From assembly GCF_029937755.1 (NCBI RefSeq), contig NZ_JAPYPG010000008.1, forward strand, positions 83,759 through 147,758: DNA of 64,000 nt. Reading direction: 5' to 3'. The notes below the pieces were generated by a model. The model had not been told where the DNA came from, ran no database searches, and worked only from the letters and a program-made list of their open reading frames with translations. Below, piece after piece: positions 1 through 9,126 of this stretch. Position 1 is the first letter of the stretch. Each line of letters starts with the position of its first letter. Made by a program: the position numbers and the translations under genes. The DNA is from Henriciella sp. Its GTDB lineage: Bacteria > Pseudomonadota > Alphaproteobacteria > Caulobacterales > Hyphomonadaceae.

Positions 1-2
1 TG

Positions 3-521
3 CACGAGCCCAGGACCCTTCTGCGCCCGGCCGCCCTTTTCCTGGGGGGCATCGCGGTGCTGACCGCGTCCTCCTGGGTGGCCGTACCCATGGTGCCCGT
101 GCCGGTCACGATGCAGACGCTGGCTGTGCTGCTGGTTGGCGCCCTGGCCGGACCGCGCTTCGGGTTCGCCATGATCGTCTTCTGGCTCGGACTGGCTGCC
201 CTTGGGGCACCGGTGCTCTCCGAAGGCAAGGCCGGGATCGCCGCCTTTGTCGGCCCGACCGCCGGATACCTGCTCGCCTTCCCGGTCGTCGGCTATCTGG
301 CAGGGCTCGGCGTGAAAACCGTCATGACGGGCCATGTCTCCCGCTTCGCCGGCTTTCTCGCGCTGCACGGGCTGATCCTGCTTACCGGCTGGGCATGGCT
401 GGCGACAATCATCGGCGCGCGGGAAGCCTTCGCAGCCGGCGTCGCGCCCTTCCTCATCGGCGCGCTGATCAAGAGCGGCCTCGGCGCCGCGATCATGGCC
501 GCTTTCGACCGCGTGAAGTAG
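3..521 (+). CDS. bioY: BioY-family biotin transporter substrate-binding component (5' end cut by window edge)
   Basis: Open frame continues upstream of the listed Met to the window edge; BioY-like hydrophobic profile with VPMVPVPVTMQTLAVLLVGALAGPRFG and GPTAGYLLAFP. Confidence 0.88.
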   Translation, partial: HEPRTLLRPAALFLGGIAVLTASSWVAVPMVPVPVTMQTLAVLLVGALAGPRFGFAMIVFWLGLAALGAPVLSEGKAGIAAFVGPTAGYLLAFPVVGYLAGLGVKTVMTGHVSRFAGFLALHGLILLTGWAWLATIIGAREAFAAGVAPFLIGALIKSGLGAAIMAAFDRVK

Positions 522-557
522 GTGTGCCGGGGGATATTTTCAGGCCCACAAAAATAT

Positions 558-601
558 GGGCTGGAACTGGGCTGAAACTGGAATGGTTCTGGACCCTCCA
601 A
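558..601. repeat. Degenerate 11-bp-period tandem repeat (copy 1)
   Basis: gggctggaact/gggctgaaact/ggaatggttct/ggaccctccaa read in 11-nt steps downstream of bioY; same unit types as 29551-29605 and 50411-50509. Confidence 0.6.
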
Positions 602-651
602 AATCATGGACAGAGGGTGGCGTTTCCACGGAAAATCCCTAAATCCCCGGC

Positions 652-1470
652 ATGGAAACCACCCTGCTCCCCAACCGCTCCATCCTCGTCCTTGACGGCC
701 CCGATACCCTCGCCCTGCTCGAGCGGCTGGTCACCAACAACACCCATGACTGGGACATTGGCGAGGCCCGCTACGGCGCGCTGCTGACGCCGCAAGGCAA
801 GGTCATTGCCGATTTCATTGCCCACCGCACCGAGGCGGGCGCCCTGCTCGACACCGCCACCAATGCGGTCGGTGACCTCTCGAAGCGGCTCAAGATGTTC
901 CGCCTGCGCGCCAAGGTCGAGATCGATGTCGACGGCAAACTGGCCGCCGCCATTACAGAAGACGGCGCCCCCGATCCGCGCTCGCCGGAGCTGCCAAAGC
1001 GCGGCGTTGTGGAGATCGATAGCGCTCCGGAAATGAGCCAGGCCGACTGGGACAAGATCCGTATCCCCGCGGGCGTCGCCGAATGGGGGCAGGACTTCAT
1101 CGGTGCGGAAGTGTTTCCGTGGGAAATCAATATGGACCGCCAGGGCGGCGTCGATCTCAAGAAGGGCTGCTTTGTCGGCCAGGAAGTCGTCTCGCGGATG
1201 CATCGCCGTGGGAAGCTCCGCAAGCGTAATGTTGTCATCGAAGGCGAAAATCTTGAGGCTGGACAGTCGGTTACGGCCAGTGGCTCACTCGGCGAGATAA
1301 CGAGCGCCACAGCCACACACGCGCTTGCCCGGCTGCGCACCGACCGGCTTGCCAAGGCGATCGAGGACGGGGAAACCCTGTTGGTCGAAGACCAGCCCGT
1401 CCAGCTTGTCCGGACGGAGTGGCTGAAACAGGAAATCGACGCCAGCCTGAGCGATACGGGCGCAGACTAG
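652..1470 (+). CDS. ygfZ: YgfZ/GcvT-like folate-binding protein
   Basis: KGCFVGQEVVSRMHRRGKLRKR matches the YgfZ signature K-G-C-[FY]-x-G-Q-E. Confidence 0.9.
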   Translation: METTLLPNRSILVLDGPDTLALLERLVTNNTHDWDIGEARYGALLTPQGKVIADFIAHRTEAGALLDTATNAVGDLSKRLKMFRLRAKVEIDVDGKLAAAITEDGAPDPRSPELPKRGVVEIDSAPEMSQADWDKIRIPAGVAEWGQDFIGAEVFPWEINMDRQGGVDLKKGCFVGQEVVSRMHRRGKLRKRNVVIEGENLEAGQSVTASGSLGEITSATATHALARLRTDRLAKAIEDGETLLVEDQPVQLVRTEWLKQEIDASLSDTGAD

Positions 1471-1823
1471 GCCGTTTTCAGCAGATAGTCTCTCAGCGCA
1501 GTCGCATTGTTGCGCTCGGTCTGCTTGCTCGCGAAGAGTAGCGTAATCGTGCCTTTGGCAGCGGCTGTCTTCAACGTTTCGACGCCTTCGAGCGCCTCGT
1601 CACAGCGCAGCTCCGCCTCATAGGCGCGCACGAAATTCGCCCAGCCGAGATCGCCGTCATGGAATTTCTTGCGCAGCTCATCGCTTGGCGCGACCGACTT
1701 GATCCAGTCTTCAATCTTCGCGTCTTCCTTCGAGATGCCGCGCGGCCACAATCTGTCGACCAGATAGCGCGCACCATCCGATTGCCGGGCCTTGTCGTAA
1801 ATGCGCCTGACCTGAATATCCAT
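1467..1823 (-). CDS. DUF488 family protein
   Basis: VRRIYDKARQSDGARYLVDRLWPRGISKEDAKIEDWIKSVAPS is typical DUF488; start placed at MDIQVRRIYD; stop overlaps the convergent ygfZ stop. Confidence 0.88.
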   Translation of the reverse strand: MDIQVRRIYDKARQSDGARYLVDRLWPRGISKEDAKIEDWIKSVAPSDELRKKFHDGDLGWANFVRAYEAELRCDEALEGVETLKTAAAKGTITLLFASKQTERNNATALRDYLLKTA

Positions 1824-1887
1824 CTGCCCGACCTGGCATCTCCAATTGCATCTTGGCAAGCCGTCCGGCGCCTGACACTAAAGACAG

Positions 1888-2490
1888 ATGGGTCTCAATC
1901 TCTCTTCCGACGAAACGCTCCACTGCCGCTGGGCACCGGCCGAAGACACCCTCTACCGCGCCTATCATGACGAGGAATGGGGCGTGCCGGAATACGATTC
2001 CCGGGCGCTCTGGGAGAAGCTGCAGCTCGACGGCATGCAGGCCGGCCTGTCATGGATCACGATCCTGCGGAAGCGGGACGCGATAAGGGAAGAATTCGAC
2101 GGGTTCGTGCCAGAGCGCGTCGCCCGCTGGGATCAGGAGCGGGTCGAGAAAGCGCTGCAGAATCCGGGCATCATCCGCAGTCCGAAGAAGATCCAGGCCA
2201 CGATCGGCAACGCCCAGGCCTATCTCGACATGATGGATGCGGGCGAGAATTTTTCCGACTGGCTGTGGAGCTTTACCAGCGGCGAGCCCATCGTGAACCA
2301 GCTTGATGACGTCTCGAACGTGCCGGCAAAGACGCCGCTCTCGGAAGACCTCTCAAAGGCGCTCAAGAAAAAGGGCTTCAAATTCTGCGGCCCTGTCATC
2401 GTTTATGCCTTCATGCAGGCGGTCGGCATGGTCAACGACCATGAGACGCGCTGCCCCCGGCACAAGGAAATACAGGAGCTTTATACATGA
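1888..2490 (+). CDS. tag: DNA-3-methyladenine glycosylase I
   Basis: CRWAPAEDTLYRAYHDEEWGVPEYD, GLSWITILRKRDAIREEFDGF, KGFKFCGPVIVYAFMQAVGMVNDH: Tag hallmarks. Confidence 0.95.
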   Translation: MGLNLSSDETLHCRWAPAEDTLYRAYHDEEWGVPEYDSRALWEKLQLDGMQAGLSWITILRKRDAIREEFDGFVPERVARWDQERVEKALQNPGIIRSPKKIQATIGNAQAYLDMMDAGENFSDWLWSFTSGEPIVNQLDDVSNVPAKTPLSEDLSKALKKKGFKFCGPVIVYAFMQAVGMVNDHETRCPRHKEIQELYT

Positions 2491-2702
2491 AATCAGTGAC
2501 TTGCCTCGGCCTCGCGAGCCTCTTCCTGCTTGCCGCCTGCTCGACCATGGGCCGGCCCTATATCGATGACAGTGCGGCCTGCGACGACATTGTCGACGCG
2601 AAGGAACGCCTCGATTGCTATGAGCGCGCCGACCGCGCCGAGTCCGAATGGCGCAAGGAAAAGCGCGATGAAGACGAGTCGCGCACCAGCAAAGACGACT
2701 AG
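2487..2702 (+). CDS. Small lipoprotein of unknown function, translationally coupled to tag
   Basis: Lipobox LLAACS; ATGA start/stop overlap with tag. Confidence 0.7.
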   Translation: MKSVTCLGLASLFLLAACSTMGRPYIDDSAACDDIVDAKERLDCYERADRAESEWRKEKRDEDESRTSKDD

Positions 2703-2805
2703 ACGGGCGCAGTCCAAGGCTCGACGCCGCAGGCGGCTCAACCTAATCTCCATCAAAACAAGAAACTGACCCGGCTCCAGTCCGGGCAGCAGAGGACGCA
2801 TCGCC

Positions 2806-3924
2806 ATGACACCCGTCATTTCCGCGACAGGGCTGTGGACCCCGCCACACACCGTCACCAATGAAGAACTGGTCGAAAGCTTCAACGCCTGGGCCGACCG
2901 GTGGAACGCCGAGCACGAAGCCGATATCGCAGCCGGCAAGGTCGAGGCGAAGACGCATTCCTCAACCGAATTCATCGAGAAAGCTTCAGGGATCAAGTCG
3001 CGCTATGTGGTCGACAAGTCCGGCGTCGTGGACCCGGCCCTGATGCGCCCGGTCATTCCGGAGCGCACGAACGAGGACATTTCCATCCTGGCCGAGATCG
3101 CGATCAAGGCTGCCAACCAGGCACTGGAACGTGCGGGCCGCGACCCGAAAGACGTCGATGCCGTGATCTGCGCCGCGTCCAATATGCAGCGCGCCTATCC
3201 GGCCATGGCGATCGAAGTACAGGAAGCGCTCGGCATTGACGGCTTTTCCTTCGACATGAATGTCGCCTGCTCGTCAGCGACGTTCGGCATCCAGACGGCG
3301 GCGGACTTCGTGCGCGCCGGACATGCGAAGTCCGTACTCATGGTCAATCCGGAGATCACGTCCGGCCATCTCAACTGGACCGACCGCGACAGCCATTTCA
3401 TCTTCGGCGATGTCGCAACCGCCGTGCTGGTCGAGGATATTTCCATTGCGCCGAAGGATCACTGGAAGATTCTGGGCACCCATCTGAAGACCAAATTCTC
3501 CAACAATATCAGGAACAATTTCGGCTTCCTGAACCGCGCCGACCCGTCTGGCGAAGGCCAGCCGGACAAGCTTTTCGTGCAGGAAGGCCGCAAGGTATTC
3601 AAGGAAGTCGTGCCGATGGTGTCGGCGATGATCCAGTCTGAACTCGGCCGCCTCGACATCAGGGCTGAAGACCTGCGCCGTCTCTGGCTTCACCAAGCCA
3701 ATGCCAACATGAACCGGCTGATCTCGTCAAAAGTGCTTGGCCATGAGGCGAGCGACGATGAGAGCCCGACCGTTCTCGACGAATATGCCAATACCTCCTC
3801 GGCCGGCTCGATCATCGCCTTTCACAAGCATTCCGATGATTTCAAACCCGGCGAAAAGGGCCTGATCTGTTCATTCGGGGCCGGCTATTCCGCCGGCACC
3901 GTCTTTGTAGAAAAAGCCGCCTGA
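2806..3924 (+). CDS. Beta-ketoacyl-ACP synthase III (FabH-like)
   Basis: Catalytic Cys (NVACSSATFG), His (LHQANANMNRL) and Asn (EYANTSSAG) regions of KAS III present. Confidence 0.9.
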   Translation: MTPVISATGLWTPPHTVTNEELVESFNAWADRWNAEHEADIAAGKVEAKTHSSTEFIEKASGIKSRYVVDKSGVVDPALMRPVIPERTNEDISILAEIAIKAANQALERAGRDPKDVDAVICAASNMQRAYPAMAIEVQEALGIDGFSFDMNVACSSATFGIQTAADFVRAGHAKSVLMVNPEITSGHLNWTDRDSHFIFGDVATAVLVEDISIAPKDHWKILGTHLKTKFSNNIRNNFGFLNRADPSGEGQPDKLFVQEGRKVFKEVVPMVSAMIQSELGRLDIRAEDLRRLWLHQANANMNRLISSKVLGHEASDDESPTVLDEYANTSSAGSIIAFHKHSDDFKPGEKGLICSFGAGYSAGTVFVEKAA

Positions 3925-3943
3925 GCGCCCTACATCGAAGGGT

Positions 3944-4807
3944 ATGACCGACAGAACCCTCAAGGCGAAACACGCCGCCTATCGTGACGATATCGCAGAC
4001 CTCGTAACCCGCCGGCCAGTGCCCGGTCCGGGTGTCGATCAGGTCGACCCTTTCCTGTTCCTCAACCATCACGGGCCGCAGACCTATGCCCCCGGCAATA
4101 ACGGCCTGCCCTTCGGACCGCACCCGCATCGCGGCTTCGAAACGGTGACCTTCATCCTCGAGGGCAGTCTCGCCCATATGGACACAGGCGGCCATGAGAG
4201 CGTCATCAACGCCGGTGGCGTTCAGTGGATGACCGCCGGCTCCGGCCTCATTCATGCGGAGCTGTCGCCACCCGAGTTCAAACGCGATGGCGGCGACATG
4301 GAGATCCTGCAGCTCTGGGTGAACCTGCCGTCAGAGCTGAAGATGACGACGCCGCGCTATACCGGCGTGCAGGCCGACCACATCCCGGCCATCGCGGCTG
4401 GCGAGGGCGCAATCCTGCACCTCGTCTCCGGCGAGTATGAGGGCAAGAGCGGGCCTGTGGCCTCTCTGACCGGTGTTTTCATGTCGATGATCTCGCTGCC
4501 AAAAGGCTCGAAACTCACCCTGCCCGCGCCGAAGGATCGTAGCGTTTTCTTCTATGTCGTGCGCGGCAATGTCTCTATCGGCGAAGAGAACGCCCAGGCC
4601 TTCGAGCTTGTCGAATTTGCCCATGATGGCGATGCTATCAGCGTCTCCTCCCGGGACGACGCCTTCCTGCTCTTCGGCCACGCCGATCCGATCGAAGAGC
4701 CGGTGGTCGCGCGCGGGCCGTTCGTGATGAACACGGAAGCCGAGATCCGGGACGCGATCGCCGACTATCAGGCCGGCAAGTTCAACCGCGCCCCGGAAAA
4801 TGTCTGA
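3944..4807 (+). CDS. Pirin family protein
   Basis: FGPHPHRGFETVTFILEGSLAHMDTGGHESVINAGGVQWMTAGSGLIHAE is the pirin cupin signature. Confidence 0.93.
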   Translation: MTDRTLKAKHAAYRDDIADLVTRRPVPGPGVDQVDPFLFLNHHGPQTYAPGNNGLPFGPHPHRGFETVTFILEGSLAHMDTGGHESVINAGGVQWMTAGSGLIHAELSPPEFKRDGGDMEILQLWVNLPSELKMTTPRYTGVQADHIPAIAAGEGAILHLVSGEYEGKSGPVASLTGVFMSMISLPKGSKLTLPAPKDRSVFFYVVRGNVSIGEENAQAFELVEFAHDGDAISVSSRDDAFLLFGHADPIEEPVVARGPFVMNTEAEIRDAIADYQAGKFNRAPENV

Positions 4808-4810
4808 GGC

Positions 4811-7006
4811 CTAGCCGCCGAACTGCCAGCTCGCCGCGATCTTGTAGTTGCGGCCGGGTTCATAGACGCCTTCGAAGACGCGCTCATAACGCTCGTCGAA
4901 GATGTTATCGATGCCCGCATCGAAGCGGATACCCGGCAGGCCGTCCGGTGACCAGCTCGCATAGATGTCGGCAACGGCATAGGAGTCGCGCGTCTCGGCT
5001 ATGGTCGATCCGCCTGCCCCGTCGCTCTCATAGCGCGTGAAGTCGCTCGCATGCTGGAGACGCACACCAAAGATCGCGTCCCACTCATGGGCTTTCAGCC
5101 CCATGTCGAGGGACACCCGGTCCGGGCTCAGCGTGCCGAGATCGGAACCGGTCGAGAGGTCCGCGCCCTCGATGGAGGAATAGCTCGCGCGAATGAAGGA
5201 GCGGTCGCTGTCATAGCGAAGCTCGCCTTCCACGCCCTCGATCTCCGCGCTCGAGACATTGGCCGAACTCGTCGTGCCGGCCGAGCACGGGAAGAAGGGG
5301 GGTGCGAAACAGGTGGCGCTATAGCTGAAGTCGACCGAGAGATTGATCAGGTCTTCAACCTCGCTCTCATAATACGACACCTTGGCCTGGACGCGGTCTC
5401 CCGATGAGACGACATCATGAAAATCCAGCCCGGCGCCGACTTCCACGGTCTCCGTCTTCTCCGGCTTCAGGTCGGCATTCGGGATGAATTCGTTGGTGAC
5501 GAAGACAAAGGAACCTGCGCCGGGATCGAACAGGATCGGGTGCGGCACCTCGAAGTGGGTACCATCGAGATAGAGCTCGTTGACCGAGGGGGCGCGGAAG
5601 CCTTCCGAGTAACTCCCGAAAACGCGGAGCCATTCGACAGGGCCATAACTCGCGGCGAAGCGGGGCGAGACGGCGCTGTCTTCATTTTCGCCGGTCGCGG
5701 TCTCGGAATCGGACGAGAATTCGTCATAGCGAACACCGGGGATCAGGATCAGCTGACCCGGCAGGCCGAACGGACGCTCGGCAACGGCCTCAATCTGCGC
5801 AAACAGGCCCATGAACTCGGATTCAGCATCCGGCACACCGCCCCGAACGCCATCGCCGGTCTCACTGTCGAAGCCGGTCTGCTCGTCGCGATACCAGTCC
5901 CCGCCAATGGTGAAAGTCGTCTGCACCGGGCCGAGATCGAAACGCGAAGCATTGCGCGCGCTGACGCCGGTCGTCTCGATCTCGCGGGAAATGGTGCGCG
6001 GGACCGTGGCGTCGAATTCCTCCACTTCCGTGGTCGTCTGGTAGACGGTAAGGTCACTGTCGAGCAGTTTGCTGGCAGGATTGAAGCCGGCGCCAATGCG
6101 GTAAGTGTCGGAGGTGATGTCCTTGTCGACATTGCGGTCCAAAACGCTGTCGCCTGTGCCCAGCGTGCCCTGGCCATTGTTTGGCTCGAAAGCGGAATTC
6201 CCGAAACGCTGCCAGGAGGCTTCAAGGCTCAGCGCGTCCGTAAGCGCATAGCGCCCCTTTACCAGGCCCGTGGTGATCTCATCATCCGATGGCAGGCTCG
6301 AGCCATCGCCCAGCTCGATATCGCCCGACTGGCGCAGGCCGATCGAGGCGAGGCCATCGAACTTGCCGGTATTGGTGAACGCACTGAGGCTGGTCAGCGT
6401 CTCCTCATTGACCGACTGATAGGCCGCACGCACTCGCGCGCCCCAGCTCTGCCCCTCTTCCAGCAGGTCTTCGGCGTCGGCGCTTTCCAGCGCGAGAACC
6501 CCGCCCACTGCGCCGGAGCCATAAAGCGCCGAGGCCGGACCGCGCACGACTTCAGCCGTCCCCAGCAGCGCCGGGTCAGCGAAGAAGCGGCCATCATGGG
6601 CGGAAGTGAAGGACTGGCGCGCGCCATCGAGCAGGATCAGCACATTCTGGCCGGTAAAGCCGCGCAGGCTCGGCACTTCGCCGGTTCGCCTCGGCCCGCC
6701 GGAAAACTCCATGCCCGGCACATCGCGCAGCAGATCGGACACAGAAGACGGCGTGCGCAGCTCGATCTCGTCGCGCGTGATCACGCTCACCTGGCCCGGA
6801 TAATCGAAGACCGGGATCGGGTTGCTCGTGCCGTAGACAGTAACCGTCTCCTGACGCTGTTCCGGTTCGGGTGTCGCCCCACTGTCCTCGGCGTCCTGGG
6901 CCAAAGCCGTTCCCGCCAGCGCAAGTCCGCTCGCTGTGGCGAACATCGCCCGCGCAAACCGGCGGCGACCGGATCCAGTTTTCATCGTCATATCATTCCC
7001 TCGCAA
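4811..7006 (-). CDS. TonB-dependent outer-membrane receptor, probably heme/hemoglobin type
   Basis: Signal peptide, plug domain (VISRDEIELRTPSSVSDLLRDVPGMEFSGGPR-like), FRAPSVNELYLDGTHFEV and NADLKPEKTETVEVG as in heme receptors, C-terminal aromatic beta-strand (ASWQFGG). Confidence 0.85.
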   Translation of the reverse strand: MRGNDMTMKTGSGRRRFARAMFATASGLALAGTALAQDAEDSGATPEPEQRQETVTVYGTSNPIPVFDYPGQVSVITRDEIELRTPSSVSDLLRDVPGMEFSGGPRRTGEVPSLRGFTGQNVLILLDGARQSFTSAHDGRFFADPALLGTAEVVRGPASALYGSGAVGGVLALESADAEDLLEEGQSWGARVRAAYQSVNEETLTSLSAFTNTGKFDGLASIGLRQSGDIELGDGSSLPSDDEITTGLVKGRYALTDALSLEASWQRFGNSAFEPNNGQGTLGTGDSVLDRNVDKDITSDTYRIGAGFNPASKLLDSDLTVYQTTTEVEEFDATVPRTISREIETTGVSARNASRFDLGPVQTTFTIGGDWYRDEQTGFDSETGDGVRGGVPDAESEFMGLFAQIEAVAERPFGLPGQLILIPGVRYDEFSSDSETATGENEDSAVSPRFAASYGPVEWLRVFGSYSEGFRAPSVNELYLDGTHFEVPHPILFDPGAGSFVFVTNEFIPNADLKPEKTETVEVGAGLDFHDVVSSGDRVQAKVSYYESEVEDLINLSVDFSYSATCFAPPFFPCSAGTTSSANVSSAEIEGVEGELRYDSDRSFIRASYSSIEGADLSTGSDLGTLSPDRVSLDMGLKAHEWDAIFGVRLQHASDFTRYESDGAGGSTIAETRDSYAVADIYASWSPDGLPGIRFDAGIDNIFDERYERVFEGVYEPGRNYKIAASWQFGG

Positions 7007-7063
7007 TACAAATAACTCATAATGAGACTCACTCGCATTCTCATTACATGACAGAGCTCGTAT

Positions 7064-7078
7064 TGCAAATAATTCTCA
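7064..7078. promoter_or_regulatory. Putative Fur box in divergent promoter
   Basis: TGCAAATAATTCTCA differs from the 7-1-7 Fur consensus TGANAATNATTNTCA at one position; lies between divergent TonB receptor and DUF6607 genes. Confidence 0.55.
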
Positions 7079-7128
7079 GTTTCATTATCACTAAGGGCAA
7101 TCAACACTGATCTGCCGAGGGAAAACCA

Positions 7129-8139
7129 ATGCTCAACCTGACCCGAACCGCCGCAATTGGCGCACTCGCCTGCGCCCTGTCCGCGCCTGTCTTGGCCGAG
7201 GCGCCAGACGATAATCCCGGTTTCGAAAAGGACCGCGAAGCCATTCTCGCCATGGCCGGAAATTACGATGTCACTTTCGATTTCCGCGAGACCGTCCCAC
7301 TGGCCGAAGGCTATGAAGTCAAAGAGCCGAAGCTTTCGGGTGGCTACGAAATCGTGCGTGTCATCGAGGATACGGGTGAGTTTATCAGCCTCCAGCACAT
7401 CCTCGTTGTCGGGGACGAAGGCGAGGAGTTTCCGATCAAGCACTGGCGCCAGGACTGGACCTATGAACCATCCGAGGTGCTGACCTTCATCGGCGGCAAT
7501 GCCTGGGAGATGCGCCCTGTCCCGGCCAGTGAAAGCGAAGGCCAGTGGGCTCAGGAAGTCTATCAGGTCGACGATTCACCGCGCTATGGCGCTGTTGGCG
7601 ACTGGACCCATGACAACAGTGTTTCGCAATGGACGCCCCCGGCCGAGTGGCGTCCCCTGCCCCGCCGCGACATGACCACCAGGGACGATTATGACGCGGT
7701 GCTGGCCGTCAACCGCCACACAATCACGCCCTTCGGCTGGGTGCATGAGCAGAATAATTCCAAGCTCGTTCTGGATGAAAATCCGCATGTGCTTGTGCGG
7801 GAGATCGGCGTGAACACCTACCGCCACTTCGAGGATTACCCGGTCGAGGTCGGCGATGATTACTGGACCGCCACAAAGGATTACTGGGCCGGGGTCCGCG
7901 CCGAATGGGAGGCCCTCGAAGATGCCGGAGAGCCTTTTGGCCTGACCATGCAGGGCGAACCGGAAGCGCTTTACCAGCCGCTGCTGGAGCTTGCCGGCGA
8001 GGTCGAGGAGGGCACAACGCCGACGCAGGACGCCATCTCCGAAGCCTCAGACGTCATTGCCGAATACACCACGACCGAGATCGGCACGCTGTCCAGCCGC
8101 GTAAATGACGCGCCCGAAAAAGAAGACGGGGCCTATTAG
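7129..8139 (+). CDS. DUF6607 family secreted protein
   Basis: Signal peptide (ALACALSAPVLAEA) and IKHWRQDWTYEPSEVLTFIGGNAWE; divergent from TonB receptor. Confidence 0.75.
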   Translation: MLNLTRTAAIGALACALSAPVLAEAPDDNPGFEKDREAILAMAGNYDVTFDFRETVPLAEGYEVKEPKLSGGYEIVRVIEDTGEFISLQHILVVGDEGEEFPIKHWRQDWTYEPSEVLTFIGGNAWEMRPVPASESEGQWAQEVYQVDDSPRYGAVGDWTHDNSVSQWTPPAEWRPLPRRDMTTRDDYDAVLAVNRHTITPFGWVHEQNNSKLVLDENPHVLVREIGVNTYRHFEDYPVEVGDDYWTATKDYWAGVRAEWEALEDAGEPFGLTMQGEPEALYQPLLELAGEVEEGTTPTQDAISEASDVIAEYTTTEIGTLSSRVNDAPEKEDGAY

Positions 8140-8193
8140 GCCCCGTCTCTCCCGTCGGCGATTTTCCGCGACGGTTTACCCCCTCGGTAAAGA

Positions 8194-8349
8194 CTAGTCT
8201 TCGTAGTCTTCTTCACCGATATCGCCCCAGAGGACCTTTCGGCTGGAGTGGGCGGCCTCGACCGTTACGATCAGGGCCGCCCCTGCCAGAACCCACCATG
8301 CCGTTGCAGGATTGCTTGCAACGTTCATCACCATTTCCACCATCTTCAT
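8194..8349 (-). CDS. Predicted 51-aa single-TM small protein (not in the ORF track)
   Basis: Manual translation: MKMVEMVMNVASNPATAWWVLAGAALIVTVEAAHSSRKVLWGDIGEEDYED*; GAGG-type SD upstream; TM-like core and acidic tail. Confidence 0.5.
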   Translation of the reverse strand: MKMVEMVMNVASNPATAWWVLAGAALIVTVEAAHSSRKVLWGDIGEEDYED

Positions 8350-8499
8350 CACGCCTCGGGCTTGTTGTTCGTCCGTTGAGACCGTTATCGCTGTGACCTC
8401 TTAACGGGAGCTGAGCAAACCGCATGCCGTGCAGCTGGAATGGTAAGCGAAATGCGGGCTTTTCTTTACCCGGCTTGCCAATGGATTAAAGAAGGCGCC

Positions 8500-9126
8500 A
8501 TGAGCACAAGCCCGAAACCCGTCGCCAGAAAGGCGCCCGCCCGCGTCTGGCAGCGCATGCTGTCGGGCCGCCGGCTGGATCTGCTCGATCCATCGCCGGT
8601 CGATATCGAAGTCGATGACATTGCCCACGGTCTTGCCCGTGTCGCCCGCTGGAACGGGCAGACGCTGGGCGACCATGCCTTTTCCGTCGCACAGCACAGT
8701 GTCGTGGTGGAACAGGTCTGCGCCGCGCTTGAGCCTGGCATCCGTCCGGCCGAACGCCTGATGGCGTTGCATCATGACGCCGCTGAATATGTGATCGGCG
8801 ACATGATCTCACCTTTCAAGACAGTCCTCGGCGACGGCTACAAGGATATCGAGAACCGGCTCACCGAAGCCATCCATATCCGGTTCGGCCTACCTGCCCG
8901 CCTGCCCGCGAGCCTGAAGCGACTGATCAAGCGCGCCGATCATATCTGCGCCTGGTACGAGGCCACCCAGCTTGCCGGGTTTGGCACGACGGAAGCCGAC
9001 CGCTTCTTCGGATCACCGCCGCGCACCATCCAGCTCGAACTCAAGCCGGAAGCGCCAACGGTTGCCCAGAAACGGTTCGTTGCGCGCCATGAAACCTTGC
9101 TGAAGGACATGGAGGCGCGCCGGTGA
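8500..9126 (+). CDS. HD-domain phosphohydrolase (YfbR-like)
   Basis: ARWNGQTLGDHAFSVAQHSVVVEQ...ALHHDAAEYVIGDMISPFK (HD motif); start at MSTSPKP after an AAGAAGG SD. Confidence 0.85.
   Translation: MSTSPKPVARKAPARVWQRMLSGRRLDLLDPSPVDIEVDDIAHGLARVARWNGQTLGDHAFSVAQHSVVVEQVCAALEPGIRPAERLMALHHDAAEYVIGDMISPFKTVLGDGYKDIENRLTEAIHIRFGLPARLPASLKRLIKRADHICAWYEATQLAGFGTTEADRFFGSPPRTIQLELKPEAPTVAQKRFVARHETLLKDMEARR

Noticed and set aside
5417-7015. 532-aa + strand ORF
   Set aside because: Antisense to the TonB receptor; no recognisable motifs, composition typical of shadow ORFs in high-GC DNA.
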